The notes beneath the pieces were generated by a model that worked only from the letters and a program-made list of their open reading frames with translations, had not been told where the DNA came from and ran no database searches. Below, piece after piece: positions 33,269 through 42,952 of a stretch of 64,000 nucleotides of DNA. The number at the start of each line of letters is the position of its first letter. The first letter of the stretch is position 1. The DNA is from Asticcacaulis sp. AND118 (GTDB taxonomy: Bacteria; Pseudomonadota; Alphaproteobacteria; Caulobacterales; Caulobacteraceae): positions 2,208,501-2,272,500 of the forward strand of contig NZ_CP084910.1 of the NCBI RefSeq assembly GCF_020535245.1. The letters are read 5' to 3'. A program made the position numbers and the translations under genes.

Positions 33269-35586
33269 CACGCCCTCTCCACAAAGCTGTCGATGACCTT
33301 TTTCTCGCCCGAAACGTCGAAATTGACCACCAGCTTGTTGCCTTCGGTCTCCACCACCTGCCCATAGCCGAACTTGGTGTGGAAGACGCGGGTGCCGACG
33401 GTCAGCCCCTTGGCCGGCTGCGGCTTGACGGCGGCCTGCCGGTGCGGTTGGGGCTTTCTCTCCAGCCGGCTCATATCAACGCCGGACAGGCGATCGCTGA
33501 AGCGCGCTTCGGTTTTGCTCTCGCTTTTGGTGTGGTTCGGCTGATAGCCGGCGCGATCCCAACGGCTTTCCTGCGACTGCCAGCCGGCCTGATTATAGCC
33601 GGTCTGCGAGGTCGCCTCGACATTGTCGATCGGCATTTCGTCGATGAAGCGCGACGGTATCTGGCTGGTCCAGCGTCCGAAAACCTGACGATTGGCCACA
33701 AAGCTCACCCGCGCCAGTTCGCGCGCCCGCGTCAAACCGACATAGGCCAGCCGCCGCTCTTCTTCGAGCCCTTTCAGGCCGGTTTCGTCCAGCGAGCGCT
33801 GCGACGGAAAGACGCCCTCCTCCCAGCCCGGCAGGAAGACGACGGGGAATTCCAGCCCCTTGGCGGCGTGCAGGGTCGAGATACGCACGCTGTTCTCACC
33901 GCCCTCACGGTCGATATCCATGACCAGCGACACGTGCTCCAGATAGGATTCGAGGGTCTCGAAATCCTGCATGGAATTCATCATTTCCTTGAGATTGTCG
34001 ATGCGCGTGGCGCCCGACACCTTGTCGGCGCGCTGCATGTCGTAATAGCCGCTCTCGGTCAGCACCCTGTCGAGCAGATTGTCGTGCGACGTGTCTTTCA
34101 GGGCCGCCACCCAGCGGTCGTAATCGCGCAGGAAGGCGACCAGCGGCGTTTTGGCCCGCGCCGGCAGTTCGTCGGTCTGCACCAGATCGCGCACGGCGAC
34201 CATGACGCTCTGCCCGCCCAGACGCGCCTGCATCAACAGCTTCTGCACCGTGGCGTCGCCGATGCCGCGCTTGGGCACATTGACGATGCGCTCAAACGCC
34301 AGGTCGTCGTCCTCGGACTGGATCAGGCGCAGATAGGCGATGGCGTCGCGGATTTCGGCGCGCTCGAAAAAGCGCGGGCCGCCGACCACCGTATAGGGGA
34401 TCTGCAGCATCAGGAAGCGCTCTTCGAAGGCGCGCATCTGGAACGAGGCGCGCACCAGCACGGCCACGTCGGAATAGGCCCGTCCGTCTTTGCGCAGACG
34501 CTCGATGTCCTCGGCGATATTTTGCGCCTCGGCCGCGCCGTCCCACAGACCCTGCACGCGCACCTTTTCGCCGCCCTGCTGATCGGTGAAGAGGGTCTTG
34601 CCCAGACGCGCGCTGTTGGCGCGGATCAGGCCCGACGCCGCCGACAGAATATGCTGGGTCGAGCGGTAGTTGCGCTCCAGCCGGATGACCTTGGCCCCCG
34701 GATAGTCGCGCTCGAACTTGAGGATATTGTCGACCTCGGCCCCGCGCCAGCCGTAGATCGACTGATCGTCGTCGCCGACGCAGCACAGGTTGCGATTGGC
34801 GTTGGTCAGGATGCGCAGCCACAGATACTGGGCGATATTGGTGTCCTGATACTCGTCCACCAGCACGTATTTGAAGCGACGGTGATAGTGTTCGAGGATG
34901 TCCGGATGCTCGCTGAGGATTTTCAGCGTGTGCAGCAGCAGGTCGCCGAAGTCGCAGGCATTGAGCACCCGCAGGCGCTCCTGATACTCGGCGTAGATTT
35001 CCGGCCCCTTGTTGAAGGCGAACTGCGCGCCTTCGTCGGCGGTCATCTTCATGACCTTGTCCGGCGTCAGTCCCTTGTTCTTCCACTGATCGAGGAAGTG
35101 CGCCATCAGCTTGGGCGGGAAGCGCTTGGTGTCGATGCGCCGCGCCTCCATGATCTGTTTCAGCAGGCGCGTCTGATCGTCGTCGTCGATGATGTTGAAG
35201 CTCGACTTCAGCCCGACCAGATCGGCGTGACGGCGCAGCATCTGGGCGGCGATCGAGTGGAAGGTGCCGAGATTCGACAGGCCTTCCGCCGAAGGACCGA
35301 CCAGCCGCGCCGTGCGTTCGCGCATCTCGCGCGCCGCCTTGTTGGTGAAGGTGACGCAGAGAATCTCCCACGGCCGTGCCAGACCCTGGGCAAGGATGTG
35401 CGCGATACGCGTAGTCAGGACCCGCGTCTTGCCGGTGCCCGCGCCGGCGAGAACCAGCACCGGGCCTTCGGTCGAACGCACCGCGTCGGCCTGCTCGGCA
35501 TTGAGCCCCTTGAAGAAATCGGCATTGAATGAGGCCCCGTTGACCGAGGCCCGCTGGCTGATGGGAATGGAAACGTCTTCGTTCAT
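33268..35586 (-). CDS. uvrD: ATP-dependent DNA helicase UvrD/PcrA
   Basis: 772-residue superfamily 1A helicase for mismatch and excision repair. Motifs: LNAEQADAVRSTEGPVLVLAGAGTGKTRVLTTRI (Q motif and Walker A), LCVTFTNKAAREM (Ia), YVLVDEYQDTN (II), CVGDDDQSIYGWRGA (III), RLERNYRST (IV), ISTLHAAKGLEFPVVFLPGWEEGVFPSQ (V) and EERRLAYVGLTRARE (VI). The C-terminus has a Tudor-like segment (GTRVFHTKFGYGQVVETEGNKLVVNF). It heads a minus-strand series with the cyclophilin gene and perhaps the 59-aa/NDT-like/rusA cassette. Confidence 0.96.
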   Translation of the reverse strand: MNEDVSIPISQRASVNGASFNADFFKGLNAEQADAVRSTEGPVLVLAGAGTGKTRVLTTRIAHILAQGLARPWEILCVTFTNKAAREMRERTARLVGPSAEGLSNLGTFHSIAAQMLRRHADLVGLKSSFNIIDDDDQTRLLKQIMEARRIDTKRFPPKLMAHFLDQWKNKGLTPDKVMKMTADEGAQFAFNKGPEIYAEYQERLRVLNACDFGDLLLHTLKILSEHPDILEHYHRRFKYVLVDEYQDTNIAQYLWLRILTNANRNLCCVGDDDQSIYGWRGAEVDNILKFERDYPGAKVIRLERNYRSTQHILSAASGLIRANSARLGKTLFTDQQGGEKVRVQGLWDGAAEAQNIAEDIERLRKDGRAYSDVAVLVRASFQMRAFEERFLMLQIPYTVVGGPRFFERAEIRDAIAYLRLIQSEDDDLAFERIVNVPKRGIGDATVQKLLMQARLGGQSVMVAVRDLVQTDELPARAKTPLVAFLRDYDRWVAALKDTSHDNLLDRVLTESGYYDMQRADKVSGATRIDNLKEMMNSMQDFETLESYLEHVSLVMDIDREGGENSVRISTLHAAKGLEFPVVFLPGWEEGVFPSQRSLDETGLKGLEEERRLAYVGLTRARELARVSFVANRQVFGRWTSQIPSRFIDEMPIDNVEATSQTGYNQAGWQSQESRWDRAGYQPNHTKSESKTEARFSDRLSGVDMSRLERKPQPHRQAAVKPQPAKGLTVGTRVFHTKFGYGQVVETEGNKLVVNFDVSGEKKVIDSFVERA

Positions 35587-35689
35587 GCCGCCAGTCTAGC
35601 CCGTTCCCCGGACGGAACCAAACGGAAACATCAACCCGGACGGCTTATACACAGGGCGACCCGGGATTGGCCCCCGATCAAATCCCTGC

Positions 35690-35938
35690 TCAGGCCGGTT
35701 CGAGCTTGCGCTTCTTGCTGCCCCCGGCCTTTTGCTGCACGAAGGCCAGGGCCGACAGACGGCAGAACGAGGCCAGCAGGCTTTCGCCCCGCTTCGTGTC
35801 CAGTTCGGCAATCAGCGCCGCCAGACTAATTCGACGCTCTTTCGCCATCGATTCCAGAACCGCCCAAAACTCAGGCTCCAGCGCCACAGAGGTCGCGTGC
35901 CCGGCAAGATTAACCGACCTCTTTCTTAAACCCGGCAT
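35690..35938 (-). CDS. Ribbon-helix-helix domain protein (RHH_4)
   Basis: 82 residues: RKRSVNLAGHATSVALEPEFWAVLESMAKERRISLAALIAELDTKRG, the RHH_4 pattern seen in many alphaproteobacteria, then a basic tail (GGSKKRKLEPA). A strong AGGAGGG precedes the ATG at 35938. In relatives such genes commonly follow a DUF4169 gene, and here one lies 180 bases upstream on the same strand. Probably a small DNA-binding regulator; its target is unknown. Confidence 0.85.
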   Translation of the reverse strand: MPGLRKRSVNLAGHATSVALEPEFWAVLESMAKERRISLAALIAELDTKRGESLLASFCRLSALAFVQQKAGGSKKRKLEPA

Positions 35939-36118
35939 AGTGTCCCTCCTGTCCAGGTAACGATCGACAACGCCACTTCCCCGGATAGCGCCGTCACATG
36001 TCCAAACTCAATTAAAAAAAGGCGCTTCGCTCAACAAACCCACAGGCTTTTATTGTGGTAATATTAAACCGCAATCCCCAAATACTGAGGCAAAGTCTTC
36101 GCAGTTTACATGAAAACG

Positions 36119-36316
36119 TCAACTGTTTTCATTTTTGTCTGTCAGCGAGAGGACCTGCGTCTCCAGCCGACGGGCCTTCAAAGCCTCGTTTTCACGGGCC
36201 TGTTTACGCAGATGACCCGGCAATCCGAAGATGACGCGGTTCTGCTCGGCGTCCGCCTTTTCGCGTTCACGCCTGCGGTTCTTGCGTACCTTGTTCAGAT
36301 TGACGACTTCGCTCAC
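36119..36316 (-). CDS. DUF4169 family small basic protein
   Basis: 65 residues beginning (M)SEVVNLNKVRKNRRREREKADAEQNRVIFG, typical of DUF4169: a short opening strand then a long, highly charged helix. I chose the GTG at 36316 because a GGAG lies six bases upstream; the ATG two codons earlier directly abuts that GGAG and so has no usable spacing. Function unknown. It pairs with the RHH_4 gene downstream. Confidence 0.82.
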   Translation of the reverse strand: MSEVVNLNKVRKNRRREREKADAEQNRVIFGLPGHLRKQARENEALKARRLETQVLSLTDKNENS

Positions 36317-36498
36317 GCGCATCTCCGCCGGTACATTTTTTAAACGCTCGTCGCCGGTTCGTTCATTATACTACGATACCGTTACGGATGAAAGAAAATT
36401 AAGCTGCCCACATCCGATAAAGCCTTTATAATTAAAATGAAAACATTGTTATCAAAAAGCGTCGTGTTTTTGGCTGCTCACCCAACGGAAAGACCTGA

Positions 36499-36897
36499 AT
36501 GACTCTTATGCTGAACATCCTGTGGTTCGTCTTCGGCGGCTTTCTGGCCGGCCTGGCCTGGTGCCTGGGCGGGTGCCTGCTGGCCATCACCATCATCGGT
36601 CTGCCTTGGGCCGGCGCGGCCTTCCGCATCGCTGGTTTCAGCTTTTTTCCCTTCGGAAAAACTATCGTCGATCGCGATATTCATACCGGTCAGAACGATG
36701 CCGGCACCGGCGGCGCAGGCATGTTGATGAACATCGTCTGGATCCTTCTGGGCGGCTGGTACATCGCTCTGGGCCATCTGATTCTCGCCGTGGCGCAGGC
36801 GATTTCGATCATCGGCATCCCTTTCGCCATCAAGAACGTGCAACTCGCGTGGCTGGCGCTGGCCCCGGTCGGCAAAATCGTCATTGAAAAGCCCTGA
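36499..36897 (+). CDS. yccF: YccF family inner-membrane protein
   Basis: 132 residues with two copies of the YccF domain: MLNILWFVFGGFLAGLAWCLGG...TIIGLPWAGAAFRIAGFSFFPFGK and MLMNIVWILLGGWYIALGHLI...SIIGIPFAIKNVQLAWLALAPVGK. About four membrane helices. Function unknown. GGAAAGA precedes the ATG. Confidence 0.9.
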   Translation: MTLMLNILWFVFGGFLAGLAWCLGGCLLAITIIGLPWAGAAFRIAGFSFFPFGKTIVDRDIHTGQNDAGTGGAGMLMNIVWILLGGWYIALGHLILAVAQAISIIGIPFAIKNVQLAWLALAPVGKIVIEKP

Positions 36898-36914
36898 TCC
36901 CGGCCTGTAAATGT

Positions 36915-36932
36915 CCGGAAAACGGTTTCCGG
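36915..36932 (+). promoter_or_regulatory. Hairpin overlapping the Shine-Dalgarno of the esterase gene
   Basis: CCGGAAA (36915-36921) and TTTCCGG (36926-36932) form a perfect 7-bp stem; the right arm ends on the first two G of the GGAG (36931-36934) that precedes ATG 36941. Folding would hide part of the ribosome binding site. Confidence 0.45.
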
Positions 36933-36940
36933 AGACGCAC

Positions 36941-37936
36941 ATGGACTTGGATAGACGCGCCCTGATGACGGCAGGGCTTGGCGCGGGCCTCGCCTCGGCT
37001 ACAGTTTCGGCTTCTGGCGCGCTGGCTCAAACCGCAGAACTGAAAAATCTCGAAGGCGCGGTCCTGCCGGCGGAAACGACCGAATATATCGATCTGTGGC
37101 CGAACGGCCCGGCGGGCCTGCTCAAGGCCGATCTGGCCGAGGTGGTCAAGACCTCGCCCACCCCGCCGCCGCGCCGGCTGGTCAACGGCGTCGTGCGTCC
37201 GCGACTGGCCGTCTATCGTCCGGAAAAGCCCAATGGCGCGGCCATGCTGGTGATTCCCGGCGGCGGCTACACCTATATCTCGGTCGATCACGAAGGTCAC
37301 AATGTCGGCCGCGTGCTGTCGGCGGCCGGCATCACCGTATTCGTCCTCTATTACCGCCTGCCCGCCGAAGGCTGGGCCGACGCCTCGGACGTGCCGCTGA
37401 TGGACGCCCAGCGCGCCATGCGCCTGATCAAGGTCAAGGCGAAGGATTACCGGGTCGATCCGGCGCGCGTCGGGGTCATGGGCTTCAGCGCCGGCGGACA
37501 CCTGTGCGCCTCGCTGGCCACCGGCTACGGCGCGCCGGTCTATCCGGCTGTCGACATCATCGATACGCAGGACGCGCGTCCGGCGATTTCCGCCCCTATC
37601 TACGCCGTCATCTCGATGAAGCCCGGCCTGACCCACGCCGGCTCGCGCGGCAACCTGATCGGGGCGAACGCCAACGCAGACCTAACGGCTCGCTATTCGA
37701 CGGAAAACCACGTCACGGCCCAGACGCCCCCGACCTTCCTGCTGCACGCCGAAGACGACGGCGCCGTACCGGTCGACAATACGCTGGCCTTCCGCGCCGC
37801 GCTGAAAACCGCCGGCGTGCCGGTCGAAACCCACCTCTTCCCCAAGGGCGGCCACGGTTTCGGCATTCTGAATCCGGTCGTGCCGTGGAGCGGGTTGTTC
37901 CTGCACTTCGCCCGTCAGCAGGGGCTTTACGCCTGA
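36941..37936 (+). CDS. Exported alpha/beta hydrolase (esterase/lipase-like)
   Basis: 331 residues with a Tat-like N-terminus (MDLDRRALMTAGLGAGLASATVSASGALAQ). Alpha/beta-hydrolase motifs: VIPGGGYTYIS (oxyanion loop), GFSAGGH (nucleophile Ser), HAEDDGAVP (Asp) and KGGHGFG (His). The sequence style matches bacterial carbohydrate esterases and endo-xylanase-annotated hydrolases, so removal of acetyl groups from plant polysaccharide is possible. Start chosen at ATG 36941 with GGAG upstream. Confidence 0.88.
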   Translation: MDLDRRALMTAGLGAGLASATVSASGALAQTAELKNLEGAVLPAETTEYIDLWPNGPAGLLKADLAEVVKTSPTPPPRRLVNGVVRPRLAVYRPEKPNGAAMLVIPGGGYTYISVDHEGHNVGRVLSAAGITVFVLYYRLPAEGWADASDVPLMDAQRAMRLIKVKAKDYRVDPARVGVMGFSAGGHLCASLATGYGAPVYPAVDIIDTQDARPAISAPIYAVISMKPGLTHAGSRGNLIGANANADLTARYSTENHVTAQTPPTFLLHAEDDGAVPVDNTLAFRAALKTAGVPVETHLFPKGGHGFGILNPVVPWSGLFLHFARQQGLYA

Positions 37937-38090
37937 ATATGCCTGATACACAACTTACCCCAGGGTCAATTGTAACCTTGTTAAATACTTTTCATGACTC
38001 AGGTTTAATTTGACCCGAAACGACTATTGCGGGATTTGTGATCATACACGGTCCGCTTTTCGGGCTTGTGGTTGGTGGAATCCTTTGTTC

Positions 38091-39026
38091 ATGCGCGTAT
38101 TTGTCTGCACCTCCCTGATACTGCTGACGCCGCTGATCTTTCCGGGCGCGGCGCTGGCCGGTGAAAACCGCATCGAACTGCACAACCTCGCCGCCCGCGT
38201 GGTGGTGGTGGCTCAGTCGCGTCAGGACGTGGATGTGCGCATCAAATCCGGCGCGAAGACCATGCCGCAGGTGACCCTGCGCCGTCAGGGCGACCGCGTC
38301 GTCGTCAACGGCAATGTCGGCGGCCGCAGCCAGTCGTGCGGCGGCAGCGGCCCCAGCATCTTCGCCTTCAACATGGGCGACAAGAACGTCACCACGGTCA
38401 AGGTCGCCGGCATGGGACAGGTCAACCTGTCCGACCTGCCGACCGTTTATGTCTATGCGCCGCAGGATCTGGAAGTCGTCAGCCACGGCGCGGTCTATGG
38501 CAATGTCAGCGACGCGAGCAACCTGAAGCTCAGCCTGCACGGCTGCGGCGACTGGACTATCGGCCCGGTGCGCGGCAATCTCACCGTGCTCAGCACCGGC
38601 TCCGGCGACATTCAGGGTGCCAATGCCGGCGACAGCGAGATCATCAGCGCCGGATCGGGCGACGTGCATATCGGCTCCGTGCGCGCGCTGAAGCTGTCGC
38701 AGTCGGGGTCGGGCGATGTCGGCGTCGGTGCGGTCAGCGGCACCCTGTCCGCCGCCACCGCCGGGTCGGGCGACGTCAGCATCGGCACGGTCAGCGGACC
38801 GGTGGAGATCAGCGTGGCGGGGTCGGGCGACGTGACCGTGGCCAAGGGCCGCGCCTCGACGCTCAAGATCGCTCTGGCCGGATCGGGCGACGTGCATTTC
38901 GGCGGCGAGGCCCGCATGGTCGAAGCCGCCGTGGTCGGCTCAGGCGATATCTTCGTGGCCCGCGCCACGGGAACGGTTCAGAAGAAAGTCCTGGGCTCCG
39001 GCGACGTCAATATCGGCGGACACTGA
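38091..39026 (+). CDS. DUF2807 (GIN domain) beta-solenoid protein with GSGD repeats
   Basis: 311 residues with a signal peptide (MRVFVCTSLILLTPLIFPGAALA). From about residue 160 the protein is built of eight copies of GSGD(V/I) spaced about 19-20 residues apart, with two weaker copies before, consistent with a right-handed beta-solenoid such as the head domain in DUF2807 proteins. Probably a periplasmic or surface protein; function unknown. ATG 38091 is followed directly by the signal peptide, which fixes the start. Confidence 0.82.
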   Translation: MRVFVCTSLILLTPLIFPGAALAGENRIELHNLAARVVVVAQSRQDVDVRIKSGAKTMPQVTLRRQGDRVVVNGNVGGRSQSCGGSGPSIFAFNMGDKNVTTVKVAGMGQVNLSDLPTVYVYAPQDLEVVSHGAVYGNVSDASNLKLSLHGCGDWTIGPVRGNLTVLSTGSGDIQGANAGDSEIISAGSGDVHIGSVRALKLSQSGSGDVGVGAVSGTLSAATAGSGDVSIGTVSGPVEISVAGSGDVTVAKGRASTLKIALAGSGDVHFGGEARMVEAAVVGSGDIFVARATGTVQKKVLGSGDVNIGGH

Positions 39027-39034
39027 GCCTTACC

Positions 39035-40030
39035 TTAGCTGAATTCGTCGGCGTCACGCAGCTTCTGACGCACCGCCGCGCGCAGGACCGACACGCCGAC
39101 GATCAGCGGCGCCAGCGCCAGCACATAGGCTTTGCGCCACACCGTATCGGCGCGCTTGCGGAAATAATAGACCAGCCCCAGCCCCTTGTTCATCTCGACA
39201 AAGACCGGATCGACGCGCGAAGTATGGCCCTCGTGCACGACCTCGGCCGTGGGATGGAAGAGCACAGCGCCGCCCCTCTTGCGAATGCGCCAGCACAGAT
39301 CGACGTCCTCGACATGCAGGAAGAAGCGCGTATCGAAACCGCCGACCGAGATGAAATCAGCGCGCGCGATGCAGAAGCACGCCCCGGAGACGGTCGCCAC
39401 CGGCGAGGGCGCGTCGGGCAGCGGGTCGGTCTCACGGTGGATTTCGTAACGGTCCAGAAAGGGCAGAAATTTCGGCAACTTCATCAGGGAGACCAGCGTC
39501 GTCACCGGCGTCACCTCGCCGCGGCGCGCGCCGCGCTGTTCCGTACCGTCCGGATTGAGCACCCGCGCACCCACCAGGCACGGACGCGGATGCTTCAAGG
39601 CTGTATCGACCATGGTGTCGACCGCGCCGTCGCACAGTATGGCGTCGGGGTTGAGGAAGACGATCCACGGCTGATGGGCCAGTTGCGCGCCCATATTGGC
39701 GGCGCGGGCAAAGCCGATATTGCCGTGTCCCTGCACCAGCAGGACGCGCTCATAGGATTCGTCCAGTTCGCGCAGAAGCTCGACCGTGCGCTCGGACGAG
39801 CCATTATCGATGAGGATCAGTTGCTTGACCGACGGCTCGGCCAGGACCCGCTCGATCGAATCGAACAGCACCCGGCCGGAGTGATAGGCGATAATGACCA
39901 CCGTCACGCCGCGGGTGTCACGCGCCGGCAGGACGATGTCCGTTCCGGGCGCCAATACCGCCGCCTCATCCGCCGCCAGCCTTTGTGCGTCAAGCAAATC
40001 ACGAATAGACGGCGGAAGTGTGCGGTGCAT
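39035..40030 (-). CDS. Family 2 glycosyltransferase
   Basis: 331 residues of the GT-A fold: TVVIIAYHSGRVLFDSIERVL, LILIDNGSSERT, NIGFARAANMGAQLA, FLNPDAILCDGA (DxD-like), GACFCIARADFISVGGFDTRFFLHVEDVDLCWRIRKRG (acceptor site, ED) and a C-terminal amphipathic/membrane region (YVLALAPLIVGVSVLRAAVRQ). Similar to rhamnosyltransferases that act on cell-surface polysaccharides. It lies 18 bases after thrS on the same strand and could be read through from it. Confidence 0.9.
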   Translation of the reverse strand: MHRTLPPSIRDLLDAQRLAADEAAVLAPGTDIVLPARDTRGVTVVIIAYHSGRVLFDSIERVLAEPSVKQLILIDNGSSERTVELLRELDESYERVLLVQGHGNIGFARAANMGAQLAHQPWIVFLNPDAILCDGAVDTMVDTALKHPRPCLVGARVLNPDGTEQRGARRGEVTPVTTLVSLMKLPKFLPFLDRYEIHRETDPLPDAPSPVATVSGACFCIARADFISVGGFDTRFFLHVEDVDLCWRIRKRGGAVLFHPTAEVVHEGHTSRVDPVFVEMNKGLGLVYYFRKRADTVWRKAYVLALAPLIVGVSVLRAAVRQKLRDADEFS

Positions 40031-40048
40031 GGATCGGCTTTAAAAAAC

Positions 40049-41971
40049 TTATTTCAAATCAGGCGGCAGGCTTTCGGTACGCAACTGTTCGGCGGCGGCG
40101 TCGACCTTGAGAATCGTCTGCCCCTCCTGGCCCAGATAACGCAGGGCCACTTCCCCGGTCTCGGCCTCCTTGCGGCCGACCACCGCGATCACCGGCACCT
40201 TGGCCAGCGAATGTTCGCGGATCTTGTAGTTAATCTTCTCGTTGCGCAGGTCCGTGTCAACCCTGAGTCCGGATGAGCGCAATTTTGCCGCGACCTGTTG
40301 CGCGTAATCATTAGCATCTGACGTGATCGGCGCCACTACCACTTGTATGGGAGCCAGCCACAGGGGGAACTTACCCCCATAGTTCTCGATCATGATGCCG
40401 ATAAAGCGCTCGAACGAGCCCAGAATCGCCCGGTGCAGCATCACCGGACGCTGGCGCGAGCCATCTTCGGCAACATATTCGGCCCCGAGGCGTTCGGGCA
40501 GCACGTAATCGAGCTGAATCGTGCCGCAGGTCCAGGTGCGGCCAATGGCGTCGCGCACGATAAAGTCGAGCTTGGGCGCATAGAAGGCCCCGTCGCCCTC
40601 GGCAATGACGGCCTCGACGCCGGCGGCGCGGGCGGCCTCGGCCATTTGCGCCTCGGCCTTGTCCCAGAACGCGTCAGACCCGGCGCGGACGTCGGGGCGG
40701 GTGGCCAGCGCGATATGCTCGGCCTGCATCCCCAGATCGGCATGGACCTGACGGCACAGGCTGATGAACTTCGTCGTCTCCTCGACGATCTGGTCTTCAC
40801 GGCAGAAGATGTGGGCGTCGTCCTGCGTGAAGCCGCGCACGCGCATCAGTCCGTGCAGCGAACCCGACGGTTCGTAGCGATGACAGGCCCCGAACTCGGC
40901 CATACGGATCGGCAGTTCCTTGTACGACCGCAGGCCGACCTTGAAAATCTGCACGTGGCCGGGGCAGTTCATCGGCTTGAGGCTGAGCGTTTCGCCCTCG
41001 ACCGTTTCACAGACGAACATGTTGGGGCGGTACTTGTCCCAGTGGCCGGACTTTTCCCAGAAGGTGCGGTCCAGCACCTGCGGCGTCTTGACCTCGACAT
41101 AGCCGGCGGCATCGAGACGACGGCGCATATAGGCCTCCAGCGTCCGCCACAGCGTCCAGCCGTGCGGGTGCCAGAAGACCATGCCGCGCCCTTCTTCCTG
41201 CATATGGAAGAGGTTCATCTGACGGCCCAGCTTGCGGTGGTCGCGCTTTTCGGCTTCCTCAAGGCGTGTGAGATAGGCCTGAAGGTCTTCTTCGGAGGCC
41301 CAGGCCGTGCCGTAGATACGCTGAAGCTGCGCATTATTGTGGTCGCCGCGCCAGTAGGCCCCGGCCAGCTTGGTCAGCTTGAAGGCCTTGCCGACGAATT
41401 TCGACGACGGGAAGTGCGGCCCGCGGCACAGGTCCTTCCAGTTTTCGCCGTGACGGTAGACAGTGATCGTCTCGGTGCCCGGCAGATCACGGATGATCTC
41501 GGCCTTATAGTATTCGCCGATCTCCTCGAAGTGCTTGATGGCGTCGTTGCGGTCCCAGACCTCGCGCACGATCTTCTCGTCGCGGTCGACCAGTTCCTTC
41601 ATCTTCTTTTCGATCTTGGGCAGGTCGTCGAGGCTGAACGGCTCGTCGCGCGCGAAGTCGTAATAGAAGCCGTCCTCGATGGCCGGACCGATGGTGACCT
41701 GCGTGCCGGGGAACAGTTCCTGCACCGCCTGCGCCAGCAGGTGGGCGGTGTCGTGGCGGATGACGTCCAGCATGGCCGGATCGTCACGCGTCAGGATTTC
41801 GATGCGGGCATTGGCCTCGATCGGGCGATCGAAATCGTAGAGGTCTCCGTCGAGGCGGATCATCGCCGCCTTCTTGGCGAGAGACTTGGACAGACCCTCC
41901 GCTATGGTGCGTCCGGTGACGCCCGGTTCATAGGAACGAACGGCGCCATCGGGAAACGTCAGGTCAATCAT
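40049..41971 (-). CDS. thrS: Threonine--tRNA ligase
   Basis: 640 residues: TGS domain ([19 protein letters not shown]), the editing domain with [11 protein letters not shown], a class II catalytic core with zinc ligands ([35 protein letters not shown]) and the anticodon-binding domain with [14 protein letters not shown] chose ATG 41971; GTG 41980 is possible, but the AAAGAG motif is better placed for the ATG. A RIME-like palindrome lies between it and yidD. Confidence 0.96.
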   Translation of the reverse strand: MIDLTFPDGAVRSYEPGVTGRTIAEGLSKSLAKKAAMIRLDGDLYDFDRPIEANARIEILTRDDPAMLDVIRHDTAHLLAQAVQELFPGTQVTIGPAIEDGFYYDFARDEPFSLDDLPKIEKKMKELVDRDEKIVREVWDRNDAIKHFEEIGEYYKAEIIRDLPGTETITVYRHGENWKDLCRGPHFPSSKFVGKAFKLTKLAGAYWRGDHNNAQLQRIYGTAWASEEDLQAYLTRLEEAEKRDHRKLGRQMNLFHMQEEGRGMVFWHPHGWTLWRTLEAYMRRRLDAAGYVEVKTPQVLDRTFWEKSGHWDKYRPNMFVCETVEGETLSLKPMNCPGHVQIFKVGLRSYKELPIRMAEFGACHRYEPSGSLHGLMRVRGFTQDDAHIFCREDQIVEETTKFISLCRQVHADLGMQAEHIALATRPDVRAGSDAFWDKAEAQMAEAARAAGVEAVIAEGDGAFYAPKLDFIVRDAIGRTWTCGTIQLDYVLPERLGAEYVAEDGSRQRPVMLHRAILGSFERFIGIMIENYGGKFPLWLAPIQVVVAPITSDANDYAQQVAAKLRSSGLRVDTDLRNEKINYKIREHSLAKVPVIAVVGRKEAETGEVALRYLGQEGQTILKVDAAAEQLRTESLPPDLK

Positions 41972-42062
41972 GTCAGTCACTCTTTCAGTTTGCCCTGTCC
42001 CTACTACAGACTAGGACGTTTATGTGGCCGCGCCCCTACGACAGGCGTCGGCAGTTATTTAA

Positions 42063-42105
42063 GCGTATCCCGAAAAGTGTGAAGCGGTTTTCGGACCAGA
42101 TACGC
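42063..42105. repeat. RIME-like palindromic element
   Basis: Outer arms GCGTATC (42063-42069) and GATACGC (42099-42105) plus inner arms CCGAAAA (42070-42076) and TTTTCGG (42088-42094), both perfect, directly nested. It lies between yidD and thrS. Confidence 0.8.
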
Positions 42106-42111
42106 GGCACT

Positions 42112-42348
42112 CTAAATGCCGTCTTTCGGCGGCACCGGATCGTATCCGTGACCACCGCCGGGACGGCACCGGCAGATACGTTTAACCCCCAACCATGAAC
42201 CTTTTACAGGGCCATGCACGATCAGGGCTTGCGCGGTATATTCCGAACAGGTCGGCGCAAAGCGGCAGGCCTGCCCGATCAGGGGCGACAGCGAGAGCTT
42301 ATAGGCCCGGAGCCCTGTCTTCACGGCCTTGGCATAGAGACGCCCCAT
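42112..42348 (-). CDS. yidD: Membrane protein insertion efficiency factor YidD
   Basis: 78 residues with the family signatures [27 protein letters not shown] and [15 protein letters not shown], three conserved Cys and an amphipathic N-terminal helix. It helps YidC-dependent membrane insertion. It follows the IscU-like gene on the same strand with a 63-base gap. Confidence 0.95.
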   Translation of the reverse strand: MGRLYAKAVKTGLRAYKLSLSPLIGQACRFAPTCSEYTAQALIVHGPVKGSWLGVKRICRCRPGGGHGYDPVPPKDGI

Positions 42349-42411
42349 GCGGCAATACCTTTTTGGCGAAAAACAGAGACTTGAGTCATTTTGGACACAA
42401 AATCAATGGCC

Positions 42412-42831
42412 TTAAGCCTTGCCCGCCGCCTCGACCGTGGCTTCCAGCGCCAGCAGTGTCGAGGTGTGGCGCGCCGGGAAGTCCTTCACCGATTTGAAGA
42501 TGGCGAAGTCGGCGAAACGCTCCGGATAGGCAAAGTCGCCGCCCTTAAGCATGGCCTTCATCGCATCGCGCGCCGCGATCACCTCTGTCACAGGCGCGCC
42601 GATAACGCTCTGGCTGAGGATGGCGGCGGAGGCCTGCCCCAGAGCGCAGGCCTCGACCTCCTGCGCGAAATCGGTGATAACGCCGTCGGCGACCTTCACC
42701 TCCACATGGATGGTCGAGCCGCACAGCTTCGACACGCGATCGGCGGCGCCATCGGGCGCATCCAGCCGCCCGATATGTTCGAGCTGCGTCGTGCGGCGGA
42801 GAATTTCACGGGAATAGAGTTCGTCGATCAT
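42412..42831 (-). CDS. IscU/SufU-like iron-sulfur cluster scaffold
   Basis: 139 residues: EILRRTTQLEHIGRLDAPDGA, the first Cys in SKLCGSTIHVEV, the second in VEACALGQASAAIL. The third Cys of canonical IscU is missing; the place reads PARHTSTLLALEA, a variation I believe common in this alphaproteobacterial subgroup. It therefore may be a carrier rather than a full scaffold. GGGAGGAAG before the ATG comes from the edge of a family B repeat. Confidence 0.85.
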   Translation of the reverse strand: MIDELYSREILRRTTQLEHIGRLDAPDGAADRVSKLCGSTIHVEVKVADGVITDFAQEVEACALGQASAAILSQSVIGAPVTEVIAARDAMKAMLKGGDFAYPERFADFAIFKSVKDFPARHTSTLLALEATVEAAGKA

Positions 42832-42837
42832 TCACTT

Positions 42838-42950
42838 CCTCCCCCTCGCCCCTACGGGGAGAGGGTGGCGCGTCAGCGCCGGGTGAGGGGGAGTCCGAGG
42901 CCAAGCCCCCTCACCCCGACCCTCTCCCCGTAGGGGCGAGGGGGTTTTTG
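42838..42950. repeat. Intergenic mosaic palindrome, family B
   Basis: CCCCTCGCCCCTACGGGGAGAGGG at the left and CCCTCTCCCCGTAGGGGCGAGGGG at the right (each over 20 bases in full) are mutually complementary, with GGGTGAGGGGGA and CCCCCTCACCC inside. It separates the SRPBCC gene from the IscU-like gene, both on the minus strand. Confidence 0.82.
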
Positions 42951-42952
42951 AG

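Noticed and set aside
33220-35532. Plus-strand open frame of 770 codons opposite uvrD
   Set aside because: All helicase motifs are on the minus strand; this frame is rich in His/Gln/Val/Arg and shows no domain.
37963-38016. GGGTCAA...TTGACCC inverted pair as insertion-sequence ends
   Set aside because: Only 7 bp, 54 bases in total, with no transposase or target duplication.
38336-40276. Plus-strand open frame of 646 codons across the GSGD protein and the glycosyltransferase
   Set aside because: It is out of frame with the signal-peptide-bearing gene and antisense to the glycosyltransferase and thrS.
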